Assembly (NCBI RefSeq): GCF_003347595.2 | Contig: NZ_QCZK02000023.1 | Span: 1 to 44,702 of the forward strand | Source of the DNA: Botryobacter ruber | GTDB taxonomy: Bacteria; Bacteroidota; Bacteroidia; Cytophagales; Hymenobacteraceae | Direction of reading: 5' to 3' | Length of the DNA stretch: 44,702 bases | Shown here: positions 24,596 through 32,733 of the stretch, piece after piece | Layout: the number at the start of each line of letters is the position of its first letter | Position numbering within the stretch: position 1 is the first letter of the stretch | Notes under the pieces: model-generated | Databases searched by the model: none | Told to the model about the DNA's origin: nothing | The model's input: only the letters and a program-made list of their open reading frames with translations | Position numbers and translations under genes: made by a program

Positions 24596-25051
24596 ATTGT
24601 GCTTGTATCGAAGAGTTTAAAAATTATTCTGTAAAGGTACAGATAATCTCAAATTTTACACATTTCCAGGAACAGCTCCACAAAGAAGTGGTGCAGGTTG
24701 CAGCATGTTTTGTTACAGGCCGATAAGAAGCATTTATATGAATCCATAATAAATCATTGCATCCGTTTTTTCCATCTCACTTCTCACAAATCCACCGTAT
24801 TATGGGACGACAGATCACGACCGCAAGCCCTTCATTTGCCTGGAAAGCGATTTGGACCAGCTTATTAGCAGATGGCTACAAGATGGCTGGTGGATGGCTC
24901 CAGCAACAAGTACCAACAGCGGCATTTTGCCATTGCTTTTCAATTGGTTTTCCATTGCAAAACCATTGCTTTTTCATTACTGCTCAGTGTGGCAGAAAAT
25001 GGGAGCAGGAAAAAGGAGAGAATTAGGCTTCAGAATAGGGTTAGGAAGGGA
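24596..25051. other. Gap upstream of the pectate lyase gene
   Basis: 456 bp. It contains the pectate lyase promoter region on the minus strand (no clear TAnnTTTG element seen) and the right copy of the direct repeat (24830-24978). Overlapping plus-strand frames of 60-90 codons here are read through the repeat and show no protein family, so they are not called. Confidence 0.5.
24830..24978 (+). repeat. Long direct repeat, right copy
   Basis: Direct counterpart of 23060-23245, lacking the ~25-bp CAACA-rich segment and carrying ATGGCTGGTGG in place of the left copy's TTAGTTTTCGG. It ends with the same CCATTGC...ACCATTGCTTTT run. Confidence 0.85.
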
Positions 25052-25429
25052 TTATAGTTCAGGCTTTTGCCCCCCTTCTTCCTCTTTTTCAATATTAATT
25101 CCCTGTGCATTCATTATCAGGTAATAAGTAGGCTGCTGCGGCAGCTTTGCCTGTATTCTGTTGCCATAAAAAGCCACAGGTACAAATTTCCTTAACTTGT
25201 CTTCTTGGGCTATTTGCTCCTTTATCAGGGCATGAACGGTAGCTTTGTCCATATCAAAATCATCTTTGTTATTGACATAAGCCTCTATCATTTCGAAATC
25301 AACTTTTTTTTGGTTAGAACTAACAGAAACCTCGGCTTCTGAATCATCCAGGGTATTCCAGCTAAAGGGGATTTGCTTTCGTAGTTCATAAATCCTTTTT
25401 ACGCAATAATAAAACTGTTCGTCGGTCAT
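25052..25429 (-). CDS. Hypothetical protein, second gene of a two-gene unit
   Basis: A 125-residue soluble, acidic and probably largely helical protein with no family I recognise and no signal peptide. It starts 5 bp after the stop codon of the gene at 25435-25860, so the two are almost surely co-transcribed and possibly act together. The C-terminus is Glu/Lys/Gly-rich (I-E-K-E-E-E-G-G-Q-K). The related gene at 18840 has no such partner, which argues that this protein is optional to the family. No function is proposed. Confidence 0.7.
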   Translation of the reverse strand: MTDEQFYYCVKRIYELRKQIPFSWNTLDDSEAEVSVSSNQKKVDFEMIEAYVNNKDDFDMDKATVHALIKEQIAQEDKLRKFVPVAFYGNRIQAKLPQQPTYYLIMNAQGINIEKEEEGGQKPEL

Positions 25430-25434
25430 ATAAT

Positions 25435-25860
25435 TTATTCTAAACTGTACATAATTGGATTGTATGACTGGATAAGCTGTTCGATTGAAAGCAGCTGCAC
25501 GCTTTGTACTATCTCTATATAAGAGTCGGGCATAAAAACAGTCTCAACAGTGGCACACAGAAAAAGATACACATCCTCCTCGCCCTGCTCTTCAAGCAGA
25601 ACAGAATAAAACCGGTGCTTTCCATCATAACTGTGCAACTGCAGCCTATCTCCCAGCAAAACCCCTTCATGTAGTAAGTCTCCGTTTGTACCGTTGCAAA
25701 AGGTGATATGGTAAGATGCATTCTTTATGTCGCGCCTTGTGATTTGCAGCAAGTTTTGGTTTTGCACAAAAATCCCGATTTCCGCCGGTGATACCTTTCG
25801 GTCAAGTAGTTGTTCCAGATAAGAATCTAAAGTGCTGTATGTAATGATGCTGGTTTCCAT
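25435..25860 (-). CDS. Hypothetical protein, unrecognised family (paralogue of 18840-19262)
   Basis: A 141-residue soluble protein without signal or membrane segments. It aligns to the 140-residue product of 18840-19262 with an offset of five to six residues: Y-L at 14-15, R21, V23, E27, F-V at 31-32, N-Q at 34-35, N47-A48, L-H-E at 63-65, G-D at 70-71, H-S at 76-77, D79. Overall identity looks like about one residue in four to five, but the conserved positions are ordered and the lengths nearly equal, so common descent is likely. It is the first gene of a unit with 25052-25429. The two copies lie about 6 kb apart in the same orientation. Function unknown. Confidence 0.75.
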   Translation of the reverse strand: METSIITYSTLDSYLEQLLDRKVSPAEIGIFVQNQNLLQITRRDIKNASYHITFCNGTNGDLLHEGVLLGDRLQLHSYDGKHRFYSVLLEEQGEEDVYLFLCATVETVFMPDSYIEIVQSVQLLSIEQLIQSYNPIMYSLE

Positions 25861-26805
25861 AGTCGTATAAGTTAAGTAAGCGTGATGCGGTAGAATCGAT
25901 CGAAGGCAGGTGATAAGGTTACTTAACTGTATGCGTCAGGTCGTGGGGATACCCCCCTTTTCTTCTTCAACAAACGCACTCTTGAATTAGTTTAGATATC
26001 AGCAGAATCATTCTGCATCGTCCTGAATGGGAACTGAAACAGACAACGAAGTGGTAATCCCGAAACAATGCAGGAGCAGCTGCTAATGGTCCTTTCCATC
26101 CCTTTTATGTTGTAACTACACCTTACTGTTACTTCTGCTGGTCTGTCCGTTCTAGCCAAGAAATAGGAGGGTGTTCTACATACTACACCCAAGGTTCAGG
26201 CTTTTGTTTTTCTTAAGTTGACAGCATTGGATTCATACCTATCCCTTCTGTACTGGTATGTAACAGATTTAAGAGAAGAAGCCAACTGAAGCAAAGCTTG
26301 TAAAGTAGGCCACCATACTGCTTAACAACAACCTAAAGCCGCTATTATGGCCGTTTTTCACTCTATTCCAGCACCGTTTTGCCTGCTTTTGGGCAGTAGG
26401 ACATAAAAGAGGCACCAGTATAAAAATAGGAAGCAACGGTAAGCAATTGCGGCTCCTATCTGTATCAAAAAACGACCTAATTCAGGGAAAGCAACAACTG
26501 GCAACATTAGGCAACGACCGGCATTAGCGTCTCATTTAACAGACGTTTTACGGGACGACCGGACACGAATCAGACAGTGATACAGTGGCTCAGACAGTAC
26601 CGTATTTTGCAACAGACAGTAGCTCCTGCCTCTATCGGCTCATCGCTCTTTAGGACAGTAGTACACAGGGACAACTGTAAAAAATTAGCATCTACTAAAA
26701 CAGCTCCACACTACTTCATAACGGCCACTGTTAATAAACAATAAGTCAAATAAGTAGCGACGATATATAGCCCCATGACAAATTCAGTATTTGTTCAATA
26801 ACACA
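25861..26805. other. Noncoding gap with spaced CAGACAGT repeats
   Basis: About 0.95 kb without a supported gene. The octamer CAGACAGT occurs at 26571, 26591 and 26613 (spacings 20 and 22 bp), with a related GGACAGT at 26653. No terminator, RNA gene or decayed protein could be recognised elsewhere in it. A 66-codon minus-strand frame (25992-26192) is judged chance. Confidence 0.45.
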
Positions 26806-26834
26806 TGAGCCGAATAACATTATTATTTGGCTCA
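26806..26834. promoter_or_regulatory. Palindromic operator 1 of the Fic gene
   Basis: TGAGCCGAATAA at 26806-26817 and TTATTTGGCTCA at 26823-26834 form a 29-bp inverted repeat with one mismatch and a 5-bp centre. It covers the place where the -33 promoter element should lie relative to TACATTTG at 26844. Confidence 0.7.
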
Positions 26835-26843
26835 CATTTTAAT

Positions 26844-26851
26844 TACATTTG
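26844..26851 (+). promoter_or_regulatory. Bacteroidota -7 element of the Fic gene
   Basis: TACATTTG matches TAnnTTTG and lies between the two palindromes. Transcription would begin near 26857, inside operator 2, giving a leader of about 20 bases. No clear TTG -33 element is visible; the upstream region is occupied by operator 1. Confidence 0.5.
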
Positions 26852-26878
26852 AGCCAAATATATATTATAATCGGCTCA
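26850..26878. promoter_or_regulatory. Palindromic operator 2 of the Fic gene
   Basis: TGAGCCAAATAT at 26850-26861 and ATAATCGGCTCA at 26867-26878 form a second 29-bp inverted repeat with two mismatches and the same 5-bp centre as operator 1. The centres are 44 bp apart, about four helix turns. The last base is the A of the start codon, so bound protein would block both initiation and ribosome access. Confidence 0.7.
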
Positions 26879-27981
26879 TGGTTTATAACTGGCAACAACT
26901 TGACTGGCCTGAATTCAGCTACGATCTAAGCGAAGTGGAAGAAATGCTCTTTAATTTCGCTGAGCAAACAGGCCATGTCAGCGGCATATTAAAGGCCATG
27001 CCTGAAGGTATCCAGCTAGAGGCTGTTATTGATATAATGGTGGCTGAAGCGATTAAAACTTCAGAGATAGAAGGCGAATACCTCAGCCGCCAGGATGTGA
27101 TTTCGTCTATCCGCAATAATTTAGGTCTTAATAAAACCCTAGAAGCCACAAAGGATAAAATGGCGCAAGGGGCTGGTGAGCTTATGGCTGATCTCCGTAA
27201 AACATATGCTGATGCCTTAACAGAGGCGAAGCTGTTTGACTGGCATAGAATGCTTTTAAAGGAACAGAAACGACTCAATGTCGGCATGTGGCGCAGCCAT
27301 GAAGAGCCGATGCAGGTTATCTCCGGCGCGATAGGCAAGGAAAAAGTACATTTTGAAGCTCCACCTTCCTCTCGTGTCTCTGATGAGATGAGCAGGTTCA
27401 TACAATGGTTTAATGATACAGCTCCTGGAGGAACTAATGAGATCAAGAAAGCGCCTGTTAGATCGGCGATTTGCCATTTATATTTTGAAACCATTCATCC
27501 ATTTGAAGATGGCAATGGCAGAATTGGGCGCGCCATAGCGGAGAAGGCTTTATCTCAAACATTAGGCCGTCCCGTGTTACTCAGCCTCTCAAAGACAATA
27601 GAGGCAGACAAAAAGTCTTATTATGGTGCATTAGAGCAGGCACAGAAAAGCAACGAGATTACGCCCTGGATTAAATATTTTGTCAGCGTTGTTCTGAAAG
27701 CACAGGAACAGGCAATTAGTCTGGTCGATTTCATTCTCAAGAAATCGAAGTTCTTTGATCGATTCAAGGAATTTCTAAACGAACGGCAGATAAAGGTCAT
27801 CAGAAGGATGTTGGATGCGGGACCAGAAGGCTTTGAAGGGGGCATGAATGCGAGGAAATATACATCTATCACGAAGACCTCCAAGGCGACTGCGACAAGA
27901 GATTTGCAGCAACTATTAAAACTTGGGGCGCTAGTTCAAGAAGGCGGGGGGCGTAGTACACGTTACCAATTATACATCTAA
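26878..27981 (+). CDS. Fic family protein with N-terminal DUF4172 and C-terminal winged helix
   Basis: A 367-residue protein. The start ATG at 26878 is chosen because DUF4172 begins exactly there (V-Y-N-W-Q-Q-L-D-W-P-E-F); the longer frame from 26827 reads through the operators. The Fic core has the complete catalytic motif H-P-F-E-D-G-N-G-R-I-G-R at 207-218 with His207, so AMP transfer from ATP to a target protein is expected. An inhibitory-helix motif of the [ST]xxxE[GN] type (T61-S-E-I-E65-G66) lies N-terminal, placing it in the class with an N-terminal auto-inhibitory helix. The C-terminal ~70 residues look like a winged helix (V-I-R-R-M-L-D-A-G ... T-A-T-R-D-L-Q-Q-L-L-K-L-G-A-L-V). Two palindromes overlap its promoter, suggesting autorepression. 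No antitoxin gene is adjacent. Confidence 0.92.
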   Translation: MVYNWQQLDWPEFSYDLSEVEEMLFNFAEQTGHVSGILKAMPEGIQLEAVIDIMVAEAIKTSEIEGEYLSRQDVISSIRNNLGLNKTLEATKDKMAQGAGELMADLRKTYADALTEAKLFDWHRMLLKEQKRLNVGMWRSHEEPMQVISGAIGKEKVHFEAPPSSRVSDEMSRFIQWFNDTAPGGTNEIKKAPVRSAICHLYFETIHPFEDGNGRIGRAIAEKALSQTLGRPVLLSLSKTIEADKKSYYGALEQAQKSNEITPWIKYFVSVVLKAQEQAISLVDFILKKSKFFDRFKEFLNERQIKVIRRMLDAGPEGFEGGMNARKYTSITKTSKATATRDLQQLLKLGALVQEGGGRSTRYQLYI

Positions 27982-28434
27982 TTTCATTTACTCTCGGTAT
28001 TTTGATACAATCTGGATGCAGCTGCTGCGAGGCTAGGTATGTAGTCTGTTACCCCTCTAGCTGCTGTCCTAGCATGGGTGATTTGTGCTGTCTATGATAA
28101 AAAAGTTGTTCGTTACCTACAGATATAAAGAAAAAGGTTAGCTCTCTTATTATATCGCAGTCTCAAATTCAATGGAAATAGCTAAGATTGCTGCACTGGA
28201 TAATTTGAAGGTGTGGGGAATAAGGTAAGCTATGGCTAACAACATCAAAAACAAGAGCCCTAATAGCTTTCAGCCATTGCTTGAGCAGGCAGCAATCTTT
28301 CCGTGTTTTTAGCAGAGTCCAGTAATTGGTCGCCTGCTTTATTAAATTGGCGTTACCGTTTTATATATCTCAAAAAATCACCCTTTCTTGCGATAACTAT
28401 TTGTCAACCTATATCAGGACACGACAATTTTAAT
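27982..28434. other. Gap between Fic and antiporter genes
   Basis: 453 bp without a supported gene. Its right end contains the second solitary IS-end-like 25-mer (28402-28426). No terminator for the Fic gene was recognised. Confidence 0.45.
28402..28426. repeat. Solitary IS-end-like 25-mer, copy 2
   Basis: TGTCAACCTATATCAGGACA followed by CGACA; 21 of 25 positions match 22111-22135 in the same orientation. It lies 8 bp past the end of the antiporter gene. No transposase frame is attached on either side. Confidence 0.45.
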
Positions 28435-29898
28435 TTATTCAATTTCTAATGCCATATTTACCTTCTCCAGTTCTTCATCACTATCAATCATTACAAACAA
28501 TTTATCTCCCTTCTCCAGTACAGTAGCGCCGTTAGGCGTCACAAACTTACCGCCCCGGTCTATGAGCACGATCAAAGCTGTTTTAGGAAATTGAAGCTCT
28601 ACAATAGATTTACCAACTGCTGTACTTCTGTCTGGTAAAAAAAGCTCTACAAGAGCATTCCTGACATCATAGCCCATATCCTCTCCTAAACTTACTCTTT
28701 TTGGTGTTTTATCCTGCTCACTCAGATTAAGCCATTGCGCCACTACCGTCAATGTAGTGCCTTGAAGCATAACAGAGGTTAGGACAACAAAGAAGACGAT
28801 ATTGAAGATCATATCTGATTTTCCGACACCAGCCAATAAAGGATAAGTTGCAAAAACAATAGGAACAGCTCCTCGAAGCCCCACCCAGGACACATATAAT
28901 TTGTCCTGCACTGAAGCTTTAAAAAAAGCCAAACCAATAAATACGCTGATGGGACGGGCCACGAAAATCAGGAATAGTGACACCAATATTCCTGTGCCGA
29001 TTACGGGTACTATATGCGAGGGAAACACCAGCAAGCCCAGCGTGAGGAACATCAAAATCTGCATAAGCCAGGCAACTCCATCATAGAACCTGATAAGGCT
29101 TCCCTTGTGGATGAAATTCCTGTTGCCAAGCATAACGCCGGATATATACACAGCCAAAAAACCATTCCCATTGATAAGATTGGTAAAAGCAAAGGTAAAA
29201 ATAACCATACCCAACGACAGAGCCGGATAAAGCCCTTCCTGCTGCAGTTTTATACGATTAATCACCCAAGGCATTGCCCTACCCATCACTATCCCCATCA
29301 CAGCACCAATGCTCATCTGCAGGAAAAACATCGGCACCAACTGCCAAATGCCAGCACCTTCATTGGTAAGTAAAAAAGTAAAGCTAACTGTCAGGAAATA
29401 AGCCATCGGGTCGTTACTTCCAGACTCCAGCTCCAGCGTTGGCCTCAGGTTATTTTTCAAGCCTATGCTTCTGGACCGGAGGATGGAAAATACAGCTGCC
29501 GCATCCGTGGAGGAAACAATAGAACCTAACAGCAGCCCTTCCAGCAACGTAAAGTCTGAAATAAGTGAGACAAATACTCCAATGAGCATGGCTGTAATAA
29601 AAACGCCCAACGTAGAAAGGGACACCCCACGCCAGATGATTGGCCGGATACTATCCCATCGCGTATCCAAACCACCGGAGAATAGTATAAGTGTCAGCGC
29701 TATAGTGCCAAGTGACTGTGCTGATAGCGGATCATCAAAATAAATACCCCCTATTCCCTCCGAACCAGCCAGCATACCCACTCCCAGGAAAAGTGCCAGA
29801 GCCGGTATACCAAATCTCCCCAAACTTTTACTTATAAGAATGCTAATCAGCAGCAGAATAGAGGCTCCAAGTAATATATCTTCAATACTGAAATTCAT
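28435..29898 (-). CDS. CPA1-type K+(Na+)/H+ antiporter, NhaP2/CvrA-like
   Basis: A 487-residue cation/proton antiporter. About twelve hydrophobic helices (1-390) contain the family's P-A-L-A-L-F-L-G-V-G-M-L-A-G-S-E-G, the ion-site region S-S-T-D-A-A-A-V-F-S-I-L-R, and E-S-G-S-N-D-P-M-A-Y-F with the conserved N-D pair. The cytoplasmic tail (about 410-487, A-V-G-K-S-I-V-E-L-Q-F-P ... L-E-K-G-D-K-L-F-V) is a TrkA_C (RCK-C) domain, the arrangement of Vibrio NhaP2 and E. coli CvrA. It exchanges K+ (or Na+) for H+ across the inner membrane and helps pH and volume control. It follows the P-type ATPase gene after 81 bp and may share its transcript. Confidence 0.92.
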   Translation of the reverse strand: MNFSIEDILLGASILLLISILISKSLGRFGIPALALFLGVGMLAGSEGIGGIYFDDPLSAQSLGTIALTLILFSGGLDTRWDSIRPIIWRGVSLSTLGVFITAMLIGVFVSLISDFTLLEGLLLGSIVSSTDAAAVFSILRSRSIGLKNNLRPTLELESGSNDPMAYFLTVSFTFLLTNEGAGIWQLVPMFFLQMSIGAVMGIVMGRAMPWVINRIKLQQEGLYPALSLGMVIFTFAFTNLINGNGFLAVYISGVMLGNRNFIHKGSLIRFYDGVAWLMQILMFLTLGLLVFPSHIVPVIGTGILVSLFLIFVARPISVFIGLAFFKASVQDKLYVSWVGLRGAVPIVFATYPLLAGVGKSDMIFNIVFFVVLTSVMLQGTTLTVVAQWLNLSEQDKTPKRVSLGEDMGYDVRNALVELFLPDRSTAVGKSIVELQFPKTALIVLIDRGGKFVTPNGATVLEKGDKLFVMIDSDEELEKVNMALEIE

Positions 29899-29979
29899 TT
29901 GTTTCCTTCTCTCAAGTAATTCTGTTTCTAAGGTAACAAAACCTGAAAATGGTGATCGGCATAAACTTAAACCATTTTC

Positions 29980-32682
29980 TTAAGGCTTAGCTTTGGTTCT
30001 GGCACGTTTTACTTTCTGCGCTTTTAAGATTCTTCTATCAATTTTGATAACCAGGTAAGTGATGCTTCCCGCAGCGATGGAGATAAGCAAGTCTTCCAAT
30101 GGTAAGGGAACAAGCCGGAAAAAGCTTTTTGTGAACGGCAAATAGATTACCGCCAGTTGCAGCAAAACTGCTGAAACTACCACCACCGTCATCAAGGGAT
30201 TTGTTGTAACAGCAAACGCGGAGTGGGCTGAGGAGCGTAAAGCGAGCGCCTGAAAGACCTGTGCAAACCCTATCGTGGCAAAAATCATGGTTTGCCAGGT
30301 TAGATCTTGCGGGTCTGAGGGATTATAGTAGTAGACGGCCAGACCTAACGCAACAGCAGCAATGCTTACACCAACTGTTCCCATCTGGAAAAAGTCATTT
30401 TTTCCCAGCGCCCCTTTCTCCGGATCCCTTGGTGGCCGCTGCATGGTGTCTTCTTCAGCAGGCTCTGTCCCTAAACCTAAACCCAGCAAGCCATCGGTGA
30501 GCAGGTTTAGCCACAACAGTTGCAAAGGCTGGAGGGCGATGACCATTCCGAAAAACGGTGCCACAAGCATGACCAGCACTTTACCGATGTTACCGGCAAG
30601 TGAGAATTTGATAAACCGTTGCAGATTGTCAAAGATGACTCTACCCTCCTCCACAGCTGCCACAATGGTGGCAAAATTATCGTCCAGCAACACCATGTCA
30701 GCCGCTTCCTTGGCTACGTCTGTGCCTGTAATGCCCATTGCAATGCCAATGTTCGCCTTTCGCAAAGCCGGCGAGTCATTCACCCCATCCCCCGTCATGG
30801 CCACCACTTCCCCTTTTGTTTGCAGCGCACCAACTATGCGAAGCTTATCTTCCGGCGACACCCGGGCATACACAGCTGTTTTCCCGGCCAGTGCAATAAG
30901 TTCGTTCTCATCCGTCTTCTGCAGTCTTTCCCCGGTAATGGCATCGGACTGTTCTTCAAAATGTAATTCTCTGCCAATAGCTGCGGCAGTCAGGGGATGG
31001 TCACCGGTGATCATAACCGGTCTGATTCCGGCTTGCCTGCACTTCTCAACTGCTGCTTTTACTTCCTGCCGGGGCGGATCTATCATTCCCACCAGGCCAA
31101 GGAAGATAAGCTCCTTCTCCAGGTCTGTAGCATCACTTGCCGAATTGAGCTTTCGAAAGGCAAGCCCCAGCACCCTCGTCCCGTTTTCCGCCAGCCTTTT
31201 GTTTGCCTCCAGAATTCTCTCCCGCCATTCGGCGTCTAATGGCACCTGCGTTCCGTTCACCCACACAGAATCCACAACTGTTAAAAGAGAGTCCGGGGCA
31301 CCTTTAGTGCAAAGAAGAAGCGAAATATCCTGGTTTGCCTGGAAGTACCCAGGTAAGGGCCCTGCTGCTTTATGGATGGTGGACATCCGCTTTCTGGTGC
31401 TGTCGAAAGGGACTTCATTAACTCTGGGTAAGATCTCATGCAGATCCTCCTGATGAATCCCCCTTTGCGCACCGGCAATCAGCAAGGCCGCCTCAGTAGG
31501 ATCGCCGATGACCTGTGCTGCCCCAGTATCAGCCCCTTTCTCAAGCGAGGCATCATTACACAGCACAGCGACTGCCAGCGCAAAGTCCAGGGCATCCGTC
31601 TGCTCCTTTATCGCTGGAAGAGCTTCTAGTTCAAAATTTATAGTTTGTTCCGGCAGGTCCACCACCGTTACCGTCATTTTATTCTGGGTGAGGGTCCCTG
31701 TTTTATCCGAGCAGATAACAGTAACGGAACCAAGCGTCTCCACAGCCGGCAGCTTTCGGATCAGGGCATTGCGCTTGAGCATCCTTTGTCCTCCCAGGGC
31801 CAGGGTAATCGTAACTACCGCAGGCAATCCTTCAGGAACAACTGCTACGGCAACACTTACAGCCGTCAGGAACATGTCTGTCACGCTTTCCCCCAGCAGC
31901 AGGCCTACCCCCAGAATAACTGCCGCAGCAACTACTCCAAACAAGGCCAGCAATTTACCCAGCTTGTCCAGTCGCTCCTGCAGGGGCGTCCTGCTTGTTT
32001 CAACTGTTTCGATCAGGTTAGCTATTTTCCCTAACTCTGTTTTCATACCGGTTGCAACCGTCACGCCTACTCCTCTCCCATAGGTGACGATTGTTCCCAT
32101 GTAAGCCATATTTTTCCGGTCCCCTAACGGCACATCCTCTTTAGCGATGGGTGCTGTCTCCTTTTCTACTGCCTCTGATTCGCCTGTAAGAGCGGCTTCC
32201 TGGAGCTTCAGGTTAAATGACTTCAGCACCCGGAGGTCTGCAGGCAACACATTTCCCGCCTCAAACTCCACGATGTCTCCCGGCACCAGTTCTGATGCTG
32301 ATATTTCTTTTACGGCTCCGTTTCGTCGCACCCGCACCGTCGGGACAACCATCCTGTTGAGCGCCGCCATGGCACGCTCCGCCCGGTACTCCTGAATAAA
32401 TCCGAGGAATCCGAATAATAGCACAATGGCCAGAATAGCCACGGCTTCGGTTGTCTTGCCTAGAAACAAAGAGAGTACTGCCGCAGCAATCAGAATCAGC
32501 ACCATGGTTTCGGTGAACTGCCGCAACAGCATTACAAAGGGACTTGTCTGTTTCTTCTCGTTCAGCCTGTTGTACCCGTACTCTTTCAGACGGGCAGCAG
32601 CCTCAGCGTCTGTCATGCCGTTAGCGGTAGTTTTCAATTCGGCTAAAACGTCCTCGGTAGCTTTTGTGTGCCAGTTGCTCAT
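29980..32682 (-). CDS. P2A-type cation (Ca2+) transporting ATPase
   Basis: A 900-residue P-type ATPase. Order: N-terminal cation-ATPase domain; TM1-2; actuator with L-T-G-E-S; TM4 with P-E-G-L-P; phosphorylation site Asp326 in D-K-T-G-T-L-T; nucleotide domain; hinge [14 protein letters not shown]5-10. The calcium-site residues of SERCA site II are kept (N726, T729, D730 in N-L-L-T-D-G; Glu of P-E-G-L-P). In TM5 the Asn of G-N-I-G is kept (N698), but the position of SERCA Glu771 is Lys701. That resembles Listeria LMCA1, which has Arg there and moves one Ca2+ per ATP. Probably a Ca2+ exporter in the inner membrane; Mn2+ cannot be excluded. It is flanked by the CNNM gene (51 bp upstream) and the antiporter gene. 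Confidence 0.93.
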   Translation of the reverse strand: MSNWHTKATEDVLAELKTTANGMTDAEAAARLKEYGYNRLNEKKQTSPFVMLLRQFTETMVLILIAAAVLSLFLGKTTEAVAILAIVLLFGFLGFIQEYRAERAMAALNRMVVPTVRVRRNGAVKEISASELVPGDIVEFEAGNVLPADLRVLKSFNLKLQEAALTGESEAVEKETAPIAKEDVPLGDRKNMAYMGTIVTYGRGVGVTVATGMKTELGKIANLIETVETSRTPLQERLDKLGKLLALFGVVAAAVILGVGLLLGESVTDMFLTAVSVAVAVVPEGLPAVVTITLALGGQRMLKRNALIRKLPAVETLGSVTVICSDKTGTLTQNKMTVTVVDLPEQTINFELEALPAIKEQTDALDFALAVAVLCNDASLEKGADTGAAQVIGDPTEAALLIAGAQRGIHQEDLHEILPRVNEVPFDSTRKRMSTIHKAAGPLPGYFQANQDISLLLCTKGAPDSLLTVVDSVWVNGTQVPLDAEWRERILEANKRLAENGTRVLGLAFRKLNSASDATDLEKELIFLGLVGMIDPPRQEVKAAVEKCRQAGIRPVMITGDHPLTAAAIGRELHFEEQSDAITGERLQKTDENELIALAGKTAVYARVSPEDKLRIVGALQTKGEVVAMTGDGVNDSPALRKANIGIAMGITGTDVAKEAADMVLLDDNFATIVAAVEEGRVIFDNLQRFIKFSLAGNIGKVLVMLVAPFFGMVIALQPLQLLWLNLLTDGLLGLGLGTEPAEEDTMQRPPRDPEKGALGKNDFFQMGTVGVSIAAVALGLAVYYYNPSDPQDLTWQTMIFATIGFAQVFQALALRSSAHSAFAVTTNPLMTVVVVSAVLLQLAVIYLPFTKSFFRLVPLPLEDLLISIAAGSITYLVIKIDRRILKAQKVKRARTKAKP

Positions 32683-32733
32683 GCTGATTTGCTGATAATG
32701 TTGTTTAAACTTATTTGTAATCCCACAAAAACT

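Noticed and set aside
24757..25124. Overlapping short frames of 60-90 codons through the right direct repeat
   Set aside because: The frames differ in the left copy of the repeat because of indels and substitutions, so coding is not maintained.
26878..27981. Fic gene as part of a FicTA-type toxin-antitoxin pair
   Set aside because: No small antitoxin gene lies upstream or downstream, and an inhibitory-helix motif is present within the Fic protein itself.
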